This document shows, one piece after another, positions 8,184 through 16,318 of a stretch of 64,000 bases of DNA. Source of the DNA: an uncultured Bryobacterales bacterium (lineage in GTDB: Bacteria; Acidobacteriota; Terriglobia; Bryobacterales; UBA6623); NCBI GenBank assembly GCA_951813605.1, contig OX638379.1, positions 1,374,471 through 1,438,470 on the forward strand, written 5' to 3'. Under the pieces are notes generated by a model. The model saw only the letters and a list, made by a program, of their open reading frames with translations, was not told where the DNA came from and did no database searches. A program made the translations under genes and the position numbers. Each line of letters begins with the position of its first letter. Positions within the stretch are counted from its first letter, which is position 1.

Positions 8184-10859
8184 ATGCGTAAGGTCTTGCT
8201 TTTCTCGTTCCTCGCCCTTGGAGGTTGCCTCGCGACTGCCTGGTCCCAGGTTGGAGCCGTCGACATCGCCTTGCTGGCGGCTGCACAGTCCGGTGACCAT
8301 GAACGGGTCCGGCTGCTGCTGGAGCAGGAAGCGGACGTTGACACGCGCAATGACATGGGAACAACCGCTTTGATGGTGGCAGCGGTCTCGGGACATCATG
8401 GTGTCGTTGAAGCGCTGCTTGACGCCGGTGCAAATGTACGCGCTACGGACGACCGCGGCCTAACCGCGTTGATGGCTGCTGCCTCGCAGGGCCATGCGGG
8501 CATCCTAAATTCGCTGTTGGATGCCGACGCCACTGCGGACGCCCAGGATTACGAGGGCCGTACGGCGTTGATGCTGGCGGTCTCCGAAGCCCGTCTACAA
8601 GCGGTTTCCGCTCTCTTGGAGATTGCCCGGCCAGACGTCTCCAACGATAGCGGGCAAACTGCTCTACTGCTAGCCGCTGCAAGCGGCCACCGGTCCATTG
8701 CGGAAGCACTCTTGCGGAAAGGGGCTAATTCGAACCTAGCTGACGACTCCGGCCAGACCCCGCTGATGGCCGCTGCATTTCGAGGTCATCGGTCAGTCGT
8801 GGAACTGCTGCTCGAGAGCGGGGCTGATCCAGACGCGGAAGGGACCGAGGGAGCGACGGTCTCGTCCGAAGACTTCGAAGTGCCTCTCGGAGGAGTCACC
8901 GCGCTCATGCTCGCCTCGGCCAAGGGCTCCACCCCGAGTGTTCGGGCCTTGCTGGTAGCAGGTGCCAATGTAGGCGCGCGTTCCATCGACGGTCGCACAG
9001 CGCTGATGTTCGCCGCGTCCAACGGCCATTTGGACATTCTGAACGACTTGCTTGCGCATGGCGCCGATGTTGACGCACTCGATGCCTTAGGAGAGTCTGC
9101 TCTGCTCCAAGCGGCCCTGATGGGCAGAGTTGAGATCGTAGAGCGGCTGTTAGAGTACGGCGCGAAACCAATTCCAGACGCACGGTTGCTGTTCTCTGCC
9201 CGTGTCGGACGGGCGGGTGAAGCGCGGGCCGCGCTGGCTGCCGGCGCGGACCCTGACGCGAGCGACAGCCGCGGCTTGACAGCTCTGATGATTGCGTCCC
9301 TTCACGGGCAGGTCGAAGCCGCTCGCGCCCTGATCGCAGGTGGCGCGGACATCAACCGAAAGAGCAAGCAAGGGGTGCCTATAGCGGTGCAGAGCGGCAC
9401 GGTGGAGGGGGGCGGCGTGAACGCGCTGATGCTGGCTTCGACGGAGGGCCATCTGGCCATCGTGAATCCGCTGCTAGAAGCAGGCGCAGATCCCCTGCAA
9501 ACTAGCCAAAGCGGCTGGACGCCCCTTCTGATGGCGGCTTGGGAGGGGCAGACGGCAGTCGTGAAGACACTTTTGGGTGCGGGGTCTGATCCGAACGCTA
9601 GAGGGGATGGCGGCCGCACTGCCCTGATACTCGCTGTTTCCAAAGGGCTCCCCAGCATGGTCGCCGAGCTTGTAGAGTCCGGCGCGGATGTCAATGCCGC
9701 CTCGGACGAGGGAAACACGCCGCTAATGATCGCTACGTCGCTAGGAGATCATTCGATTCTGCGGACCCTTCTCGCCGAAAACGCCGATCCGGCAAAGCAA
9801 ACTCCAGACGGGCGGACCGCGCTGATGGTCGCGGCCGGGCGCGGTGACTCAATGGCAGTCGAGACATTGCTGGCGGCGGGCGCCAAGATCGGCGCAAAGA
9901 CTCTCGACGGACGCACGGCATTGATGGTGGCGGCCTCGCAAGGACAGACAGAGTCGATCCGTCTTCTCCTAGGGAAAGGTGTGGATGCCGGGGAGCGCGA
10001 TCGTCAGGGCCGCACGGCCTTGGTGCATGCCTCGCTTGGCGGGCATGACGAAGCGGCATTGCTGCTCGAGGAATCCGGTGCCCGCGAGGGACTCGACCAG
10101 CTGTTAAGGATCGTAGCCTCTAGGGGGCAGGCCGATCGGATCGCGGCTCTCGTCGATGACGGCGCCCAGGTAGATTCCGCAGATTCCGAAGCGAACACTC
10201 CCCTGATGCTGGCGGCGGCGGCAGGGCACGCGGCAGCGGTGGCCGAACTGCTGGCAAGGGGCGCCAAGGTTGACGCGACCGCAAAGGACGGAGGCACGGC
10301 CCTGATGCTCGCGGCCGGCGGGAATCACCGTGCCACCGTGAACGTGTTGCTCCGGCATTCCGCAAACACCGCCGCTCTTACCGAAGACGGACGAACAGCC
10401 TTGATGATGGCGGCGTTCGAAGGCTTTTCTACCACGGCCGGAGCGCTGCTCGCGGGCGGTTCCGAACCGGATCTCGTCGATTCGGAGGGTAGTTCCGCCC
10501 TAATGTTCGCGGCGGCCGAAGGGCACGCCGCTACGATCAACGTGCTCCTTGCAGGCGGTGCCGACCCGAATCGGGCCCGGCCCGATGGCGTGGCGCCGCT
10601 GATGCTGGCGTCTTCTTCAGGGACCCTGTCCGGCGTTCGATTGCTTCTAGACGCCGGCGCCGAAATAGAGGCCGAGGATGCGAGAGGATTCACTCCGCTG
10701 ATCATCGCAGCGGCGCGAGGGCAGACACGCATCGTTTGGGAACTGGTCGGGCGCGGTGCGGATCCCGCCGCCCGGACCATCGAGGGCACTACCGCGCTGT
10801 CGATTGCCGAGGCCCGGGGATTTCAGGAAATCGTGAATTTCCTCGCAAGCAGGCCGTGA
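8184..10859 (+). CDS. Exported ankyrin-repeat protein (about 25 repeats)
   Basis: An 891-residue protein made almost wholly of ankyrin repeats behind an N-terminal signal (MRKVLLFSFLALGG then C). LGGC is an acceptable but not ideal lipobox, so it may be a lipoprotein or simply secreted. From about residue 27 to the end, 33-residue units recur with the ankyrin signature (GRTALMVAAS, G..DI...LL..GAD..A). The total suggests about 25 repeats; the loops are a little longer near residues 215-240 and 395-415. Ankyrin arrays form protein-binding solenoids; the partner is unknown. No enzymatic or membrane domain was found. It lies between the two closest CRTAC1 paralogs, is divergent from copy A and convergent with copy B (34-base gap). 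Exported ankyrin proteins of host-associated bacteria can act on eukaryotic partners; whether that applies here is speculative. Confidence 0.88.
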   Translation: MRKVLLFSFLALGGCLATAWSQVGAVDIALLAAAQSGDHERVRLLLEQEADVDTRNDMGTTALMVAAVSGHHGVVEALLDAGANVRATDDRGLTALMAAASQGHAGILNSLLDADATADAQDYEGRTALMLAVSEARLQAVSALLEIARPDVSNDSGQTALLLAAASGHRSIAEALLRKGANSNLADDSGQTPLMAAAFRGHRSVVELLLESGADPDAEGTEGATVSSEDFEVPLGGVTALMLASAKGSTPSVRALLVAGANVGARSIDGRTALMFAASNGHLDILNDLLAHGADVDALDALGESALLQAALMGRVEIVERLLEYGAKPIPDARLLFSARVGRAGEARAALAAGADPDASDSRGLTALMIASLHGQVEAARALIAGGADINRKSKQGVPIAVQSGTVEGGGVNALMLASTEGHLAIVNPLLEAGADPLQTSQSGWTPLLMAAWEGQTAVVKTLLGAGSDPNARGDGGRTALILAVSKGLPSMVAELVESGADVNAASDEGNTPLMIATSLGDHSILRTLLAENADPAKQTPDGRTALMVAAGRGDSMAVETLLAAGAKIGAKTLDGRTALMVAASQGQTESIRLLLGKGVDAGERDRQGRTALVHASLGGHDEAALLLEESGAREGLDQLLRIVASRGQADRIAALVDDGAQVDSADSEANTPLMLAAAAGHAAAVAELLARGAKVDATAKDGGTALMLAAGGNHRATVNVLLRHSANTAALTEDGRTALMMAAFEGFSTTAGALLAGGSEPDLVDSEGSSALMFAAAEGHAATINVLLAGGADPNRARPDGVAPLMLASSSGTLSGVRLLLDAGAEIEAEDARGFTPLIIAAARGQTRIVWELVGRGADPAARTIEGTTALSIAEARGFQEIVNFLASRP

Positions 10860-10893
10860 TTCGATCGGAAATTCGCCTCGTGGCGACCGTGGG

Positions 10894-12657
10894 TCACGCG
10901 GAGCCGAATTCTACCGCCTTTACGATGCCCTTGCCCTCCTCGACAAATACGAGATGGTCCGCGGCAACGTTCCTTAGAGTCTCGCGCTTGCCGTTCGGCC
11001 AGCGAATCGTCAAGATGTCCGCTTGGTCGCGGTCGCCAAGGCCGAAGTGGAGCCTGAGGTCATTGACCGAGTAGTAGCTTGACTGGCTGTGGACTTCTTG
11101 CGACTGGCTTCTGACTCCCGCTGTGACATCGACTCTGGCGCCAATTGCAGTGCGGTTCGATTCGACTCCGATGAGCTTGACTTTCAGCCAGTGATGGCCC
11201 GTCGCCACGTCCGCCCGTATCAGCGAAGGCGGTTCGTTCATGTTCATCACGAGAATGTCCATGTCGCCGTCGTTGTCGAAGTCCCCGAAGGCGCAGCCTC
11301 GGCTGGAATGCGTGGCTGCTAGCCCCGGCCCGCACTGGGCCGTGACATTCGAGAAGGTCCCGTCGCGCATGTTCCTGAATAGGAACCTCGGGCCGCGATA
11401 GGGATACCGCGGGTTGAATCGCTCCACGCGGGGAAACAAGTTTCCGACCGAATAGAACAGATCTGGCCAGCTGTCGTTGTCGAAGTCGACGAGACCTGCA
11501 CCCCATTGGATGTGCTCGACCACTTCGTGCAAGCCGGCGGCTACAGACATGTCCGCGAACGTACCGTTGCCGCGATTCTGGTACAAGGCGGGCATCTCGT
11601 CGGCGAATAGAGTCTTGACGATGTCAAGGTTTCTGTCTCCGTTGTAGTCGCCGGTGGCGAGCCCCATACCCGCCTGCTCGCGACCGTCCTCGCTATAGGC
11701 CACGCCGCTCTCGACCGCGATGTCGGTGAATGTTCCGTCGCCGTTGTTGCGATACAGGATGCTAGGCGTCGAGTCGCAGGCCACGTAGATGTCGGGCCAG
11801 CTGTTTTCGTCGACATCCGTCACAATCGCGGTCATTCCGTAGTAGCCGCTAGGGTTGTGAATGCCCGCTTCTTCGCTCACGTCCGTGAAGGTGCCGTCAC
11901 GGTTGTTGCGATACAGGTAGTTCTTCGTTCCCTGCATGCCGCGCGGCCCGCAGAAGACAGGCACGCCCTTCCACTCGCAGTTGTTGCCTTGGCCGGGGAG
12001 GGGGAGCTTGGCAAGGTCGACTTCCACGTAGTTCGATACGAACAAGTCCAGGTACCCGTCGCGGTCGTAATCGATGAACGTCGCTCCTGCGTTCCAGCGG
12101 TCCGGGAAGTTTCCAAGTCCGGCGTCCGTGGTGACATCGGTGAACGTGCCGTCGCCATTGTTGCGGTACAGGACGTTCTGGCCCCAGTAGGTGACGAAGA
12201 GATCGTCGTTCCCGTCGTTGTCAAAGTCGCCGATGCAAACGCTGTTCGCCCAGCCGGACCGCGCCAGCCCTGCTTCTTTCGTCACGTCCGTGAACGTGCC
12301 GTCGCGATTGTTCTTGTAAAGCCGGTTTGTGGGCGACTGGCCTTGGGGAAACCCCTCAAGGCGCGAGCCGTTCGGTACGAAGATGTCCAGCCATCCGTCG
12401 TTGTCGAAATCGTAGAAGGCCACGCCGCATCCGTTGGCTTCAACGATGTATTTCACCTGCTCGCTGCTGCCGTAGTAAACCGTGTCAGTAAGTCCTGCTT
12501 CTGGGGCGACGTCGGTGAATCGGACCCCGTATTCGCTGCTGAGTGCGGAATTCGGCGCCGCGCCAAGCGGGCGAGCGAAGTCGGATGCGAGCCAGCCGGC
12601 GGCGCAACCGCCGGCACCCAGTCTGAGCAACTGTCGCCTCGTCAATGGCAAGCTCAC
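10894..12657 (-). CDS. Secreted CRTAC1-like FG-GAP / ASPIC-UnbV protein (copy B)
   Basis: A 587-residue exported protein with a twin-arginine-like signal (TRRQLLRLGAGGCAAG), seven FG-GAP calcium loops, some degenerate (DFDNDGWLD, DVDENSWPD, DYNGDRNLD), and a C-terminal ASPIC/UnbV domain (SNRTAIGARV, LHFGLG, LTIRWPNGK). It keeps the paired cysteines C-E-W-K-G..V-F-C-G-P-R-G near residues 215-230, probably a disulfide. The GTG start overlaps the stop of the upstream gene by four bases (GTGA, 12654-12657), so translation is likely coupled. It is the last gene of the leftward operon that begins with the cytochrome. Compared with copy A, the last third is close to identical over long stretches, indicating a fairly recent duplication. 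Confidence 0.88.
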   Translation of the reverse strand: MSLPLTRRQLLRLGAGGCAAGWLASDFARPLGAAPNSALSSEYGVRFTDVAPEAGLTDTVYYGSSEQVKYIVEANGCGVAFYDFDNDGWLDIFVPNGSRLEGFPQGQSPTNRLYKNNRDGTFTDVTKEAGLARSGWANSVCIGDFDNDGNDDLFVTYWGQNVLYRNNGDGTFTDVTTDAGLGNFPDRWNAGATFIDYDRDGYLDLFVSNYVEVDLAKLPLPGQGNNCEWKGVPVFCGPRGMQGTKNYLYRNNRDGTFTDVSEEAGIHNPSGYYGMTAIVTDVDENSWPDIYVACDSTPSILYRNNGDGTFTDIAVESGVAYSEDGREQAGMGLATGDYNGDRNLDIVKTLFADEMPALYQNRGNGTFADMSVAAGLHEVVEHIQWGAGLVDFDNDSWPDLFYSVGNLFPRVERFNPRYPYRGPRFLFRNMRDGTFSNVTAQCGPGLAATHSSRGCAFGDFDNDGDMDILVMNMNEPPSLIRADVATGHHWLKVKLIGVESNRTAIGARVDVTAGVRSQSQEVHSQSSYYSVNDLRLHFGLGDRDQADILTIRWPNGKRETLRNVAADHLVFVEEGKGIVKAVEFGSA

Positions 12658-14375
12658 CTCCGTGCCTCGTCCGTCGCCCCTGCGAAAGTCAGTCCCGCGC
12701 CTTCCGTGACTACCAAGAACTGGTTCGCTGGCAGGTCGGTATAGGTTTCCTTCGAGGCAGGATACGGCCAGTCGATTACGATCCTCTCGACCTGCTCGAC
12801 CGTTCCCAGCCCGAAGTGGAGGCGCAAGTCGCTGCTCGACATGAAGCTCGAGCCCGACCTCACCTCTTGTAGCATCTCCCTGCTGCCGGCTGTCACGGTA
12901 ACTCTTGCTCCGATTGCCGCGCGATTCGACTTTGTGCCGATCAGCCGCATCGAGAGAAAGCCGCCTGCTGGCGGGGAATCATTTCGCAGCAGGCTCGGCT
13001 GCTCGTTCATGTTGTTGATGAATAAGTCGATATCGCCGTCATTGTCATAGTCGCCGCGGGCGAGCCCACGGCTCGTATGAGCGGCCGCGATCGCGGATCC
13101 ATCGGCCGGCACGAGGCGCTCGAGCTGCTTGCCCTCTACGTTGCGATACAGCAGCCTTGGCTGGCGGTAGGGGTTGTTGGGGACCGTGCCTTCGATTTCA
13201 GGGTGGATATGACCATTGACAACAAAGACGTCCGGCCAAGTGTCCCGATCAAAATCAAAGGCTTCCACTCCCCAGCCCATGTAGTTCACGCTGACTTCCG
13301 CGCCCATCGCGTGGACTCTGTCCTCAAACGATCCGAACGCGGAATTCATGTACAGGTTGGATGTCTCCTCGATGAAGTTCGTCTTGAAGAGGTCGAGCCT
13401 GGCATCGCCATCGAAATCGGCTGCCGCGGATCCCATGCCTGCCTGGACGCCGCCGTGCTCGTCCAGGGCTGCGCCAGCGAACACGCCGACGTCCGTGAAT
13501 GTCCCGTCGCCCCTGTTCTCGAACAGAATACTCGCTTGGGAATCGACGGCCACGTAAATGTCCGTCCATCCGTCTCCGTTGTAGTCGAGGGGCGTGACCG
13601 AAAGCGAGTACCGGTTGCTTGTTTGGAAGATGCCCGCGTCTGCCGAAACGTCCTCGAATCGCCCGCCGCCGAGATTCCTGAAGAGTTGATTCGTTTCGCC
13701 CGGCAGCCCTCGAGGACCGCACAAGACAGCCTGCCCTTTCCACCGGCAGCTCGGAGCGCTGCCCTTCGCGGGAACGCGTTCCTTGTCGAAGACCACGTAG
13801 TTGGCCACGAACAAGTCGAGCCACCCGTCGAGGTCATAGTCCAGAAACGCGCATCCAGTTGACCATCGATGCTCTCGGGCAATGCCCGATTCGGCTGTCA
13901 CATCGGCAAATGATCCCTCCCCGGTGTTTCGATAGAGGCGGTTCTGGCCGAAGAAAGTGACAAACAGATCCTCGAAGCCGTCGTTTTCGATGTCGCCCAC
14001 GCAAGCGCCTTGGGCCCATCCTTCGCTCCGTAATCCTGCCCCTTCCGTGGCGTTCGAATAAGTGCCGTCGCCGTTGTTTCGGTACAGCTGATTGCTTGGA
14101 TGCTGGCCGGCGGGAAAGCCCTCCAAGGTGCTACCCGAGACGAAGAACGCGTCGAGGAATTCGTCCCGGTCGAAGTCAAGGAGGGCGACGCCGCCACCCA
14201 GAGCTTCGATGATGTAGTCCTTGCGGTCGTCTCGGCCGCATCGGAAGACATCGTTGAGGCCGGCGTCCTTGGCGACATCGAGAAACACTGCCCTCTCAGC
14301 GGGCGCCGGCAGGGCGGCGAGGAACGCCAAGGCGGCCGCCAATGGCATTCGGAAGGAATCGGGCCACCGTGCCAT
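12654..14375 (-). CDS. Secreted CRTAC1-like FG-GAP / ASPIC-UnbV protein (copy C)
   Basis: A 573-residue exported protein. The frame is open further upstream to 14639, but that part overlaps the TPR gene. The ATG at 14375 follows GAGGGCAG and gives a normal Sec signal peptide (FRMPLAAALAFLAALPAPA). Seven FG-GAP loops follow (DFDRDEFLD, DYDLDGWLD, DYNGDGWTD, DYDNDGDID and others), then ASPIC/UnbV (SNRAAIGARV, LHFGLG, IVIDWPYP). It carries the cysteine pair C-R-W-K-G..V-L-C-G-P-R-G. It is more diverged from copies A and B than these are from each other, and uses a Sec-like rather than a Tat-like signal. It lies 32 bases after the TPR gene and overlaps copy B by GTGA, so it is part of the same operon. 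Confidence 0.87.
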   Translation of the reverse strand: MARWPDSFRMPLAAALAFLAALPAPAERAVFLDVAKDAGLNDVFRCGRDDRKDYIIEALGGGVALLDFDRDEFLDAFFVSGSTLEGFPAGQHPSNQLYRNNGDGTYSNATEGAGLRSEGWAQGACVGDIENDGFEDLFVTFFGQNRLYRNTGEGSFADVTAESGIAREHRWSTGCAFLDYDLDGWLDLFVANYVVFDKERVPAKGSAPSCRWKGQAVLCGPRGLPGETNQLFRNLGGGRFEDVSADAGIFQTSNRYSLSVTPLDYNGDGWTDIYVAVDSQASILFENRGDGTFTDVGVFAGAALDEHGGVQAGMGSAAADFDGDARLDLFKTNFIEETSNLYMNSAFGSFEDRVHAMGAEVSVNYMGWGVEAFDFDRDTWPDVFVVNGHIHPEIEGTVPNNPYRQPRLLYRNVEGKQLERLVPADGSAIAAAHTSRGLARGDYDNDGDIDLFINNMNEQPSLLRNDSPPAGGFLSMRLIGTKSNRAAIGARVTVTAGSREMLQEVRSGSSFMSSSDLRLHFGLGTVEQVERIVIDWPYPASKETYTDLPANQFLVVTEGAGLTFAGATDEARR

Positions 14376-14407
14376 CTGCCCTCGTCGCCTTAAGGCCGCA
14401 AGGGCCC

Positions 14408-16309
14408 TCACCGGCCGGATGGAGCCGATCCCGACGCCTCTTTCTTGCGAAGCCGCTGAATGCGCTCGGTCCTGGTCTGCCGCGCTTGATCCTCGTTTTG
14501 CTTGAACTGCCGGAACTGCTCCTGCGCTAGTTCCGCATGGCCGAGCTGGAAGTAGATCCGGGCCAGGACGTAATGAACGCGGTTGAGTGTCGGATCCAGC
14601 TCTAGAGCCAAGTGGTACTGTGCCAGCGCGTCCTCCCACCGTTCCAGCAACTCGTAGGCTCGGCCTAAATCGGTCCGCACGTCCGCGTCCTTAGAATCCG
14701 CTGCGACCGACGCGAGCAGGAACGGGAGCGCTTGCTCGGCTTCCCGGAGCTGCACGTGAATCCGGCCCAGTCTCTTCTTCGCTGCGCTGGAATGAGGATG
14801 AATCTCCAGCTCTTCCAGGCATGCCTGGCGCGCCTCTGCGTACTGGGAGTTCCAAAGGTAGTAGTCGGCGAGTTCGATCCGGATTTGCGTGTCCAAAGGG
14901 CACGCCTCGATGGCCGCGAGAAACTCGCCCTCGGCTTCGGCCATTTCTTGGGCCGCGAAGTTCATAGCCTTGACGAGCCGGGCGCGGCAAGACGAGGGAC
15001 TGTCCCTAACCAGCCTGTCAAAGTACTCGATGGAAACTTGGCGAAACACCTCGGCGCGCAGTGTCTGGACTGCTTGGAGCGGCTGGTTTGCCAGCGCGTT
15101 CTCTCCGGCCACGAGGGCGGCGGATTCGTAATCGTCGAGCCAGACATGCGCATTCACCGTCATGTAGTCATGCAGCCAGTCGCCGCTCTGGACGCCTGTT
15201 GACTGCAGAGCGGCTAGCGCCTCCTCGAAACGCCCCGCAGCGACGCTTTCGACTACGCGCATCCATCCGGCGGCGTTCGGTCGTCCGAGGCGCTCGACCA
15301 GTTTTTCGTTGATCTCGCTCGCGAGAATCGGCAAGGGCGGCACCTGAGAGGAATCGACAGCGGGGAGGGAGCGCAGGATCCCCTCGAACTCGACCTTCGT
15401 GCCGATCTCGGCAACTTGCTCCTTAGGCAGCATGCTCTTGTCGATCGGCATTCGCGGCACGGACGGCAGCAGATCCCAGTAGCGTTCCAGAGCGAGCTGT
15501 GAAGGGACGTTCAAGCCGAGGATCGCGAGCATCCGCGCTAGGGGGAAGAAAATCGAGGCGTTCATCGGATCCATCTCGGCAGCCTCGAGGTACTTGATCG
15601 CCGCTACTTGGTACACCTGCTGGCTCTCAAAGACCTTCGCGGCGGCGAGGTGGGTTTCCTTGGATTCGGGATGCGCCACCGCCTGCTCGTTAGCGATCCG
15701 CTCGGCCAGCTTAAGGTAGGTCTGGCCGATGGAGTAGAGCACGTTCGCGGATTGGTCGCCGGCCAGCGGCAGCGCTTCGTTGAAAGCCTTGACAGCTTTG
15801 CTGTGCATCAGGTTCGCCGCAAACGCCTCTCCGAGATGCAGGGCGCTTTCGAATGTAGGTTGGAGCCCGTGCACCGCTTCCAAATGCGGCAACGCCTTTT
15901 CGGGACGCTCCACGTTCAGATAAGAGATACCAAGGAACAGCCTGCTCCCGACCATGGTTTTGTCGAGATCGATGCCTTGCTCGAAGGCGTTGATCGCTTC
16001 CTCGTAGTTCCGCTGGTAATAGGAGACGAGACCGAGATTGTGGTACACGCGCGGGACGGCTGTCGGATATCTCTCGAGGATGGTCCTGTACTCGGTCGCT
16101 GCCTTCGCGAATTCCTGGGCCGCCTCGAACTGCTTTGCCGCCCGGAACCGGGATTCGATCGCCGCGAAGTCAGCCGGGCCGAGCGCCCGATTCTGCGCGG
16201 TCGACAGAGGAGCCGCTGCGATCAGCGCAAGCATCGCTGCCGACCCGCGTATGCCACGCATTGCTTGTTGCACTCTCATGGAATCTCGCATAGCCAGTTC
16301 CAAGGACAC
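14408..16309 (-). CDS. Exported TPR protein
   Basis: A tetratricopeptide-repeat protein of up to 633 residues. Several starts are possible (GTG 16309, ATG 16291, 16279, 16261); all lead into a hydrophobic signal ending near LSTAQ. TPR-like helical pairs occupy about residues 55-220 (YHNLGLVSYYQRNYEEAINAF) and again about 400-610 (LGRIHVQLREAEQALPFL, LGRAYELLERWEDALAQYHL), separated by a segment rich in helices without clear motif. The last 25 residues are charged and coiled-coil-like. TPR solenoids scaffold protein complexes. Its place between a heptaheme cytochrome (9 bases upstream) and two CRTAC1-like genes suggests that it assembles or docks these exported proteins, but that is inference from the operon. 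Confidence 0.85.
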   Translation of the reverse strand: MSLELAMRDSMRVQQAMRGIRGSAAMLALIAAAPLSTAQNRALGPADFAAIESRFRAAKQFEAAQEFAKAATEYRTILERYPTAVPRVYHNLGLVSYYQRNYEEAINAFEQGIDLDKTMVGSRLFLGISYLNVERPEKALPHLEAVHGLQPTFESALHLGEAFAANLMHSKAVKAFNEALPLAGDQSANVLYSIGQTYLKLAERIANEQAVAHPESKETHLAAAKVFESQQVYQVAAIKYLEAAEMDPMNASIFFPLARMLAILGLNVPSQLALERYWDLLPSVPRMPIDKSMLPKEQVAEIGTKVEFEGILRSLPAVDSSQVPPLPILASEINEKLVERLGRPNAAGWMRVVESVAAGRFEEALAALQSTGVQSGDWLHDYMTVNAHVWLDDYESAALVAGENALANQPLQAVQTLRAEVFRQVSIEYFDRLVRDSPSSCRARLVKAMNFAAQEMAEAEGEFLAAIEACPLDTQIRIELADYYLWNSQYAEARQACLEELEIHPHSSAAKKRLGRIHVQLREAEQALPFLLASVAADSKDADVRTDLGRAYELLERWEDALAQYHLALELDPTLNRVHYVLARIYFQLGHAELAQEQFRQFKQNEDQARQTRTERIQRLRKKEASGSAPSGR

Positions 16310-16318
16310 AGGCCCCGC

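Noticed and set aside
8184..10859. Tandem DNA repeats or CRISPR-like array
   Set aside because: The periodicity is about 99 bases and follows ankyrin codons; units differ too much in DNA and there are no spacers.
11857..12744. A 295-codon forward frame
   Set aside because: Complement of CRTAC1-like copy B; same artefact.
12654..14639. Longer 661-codon version of CRTAC1 copy C
   Set aside because: The first 88 codons overlap the TPR gene and precede a proper signal peptide; the ATG at 14375 is the sensible start.
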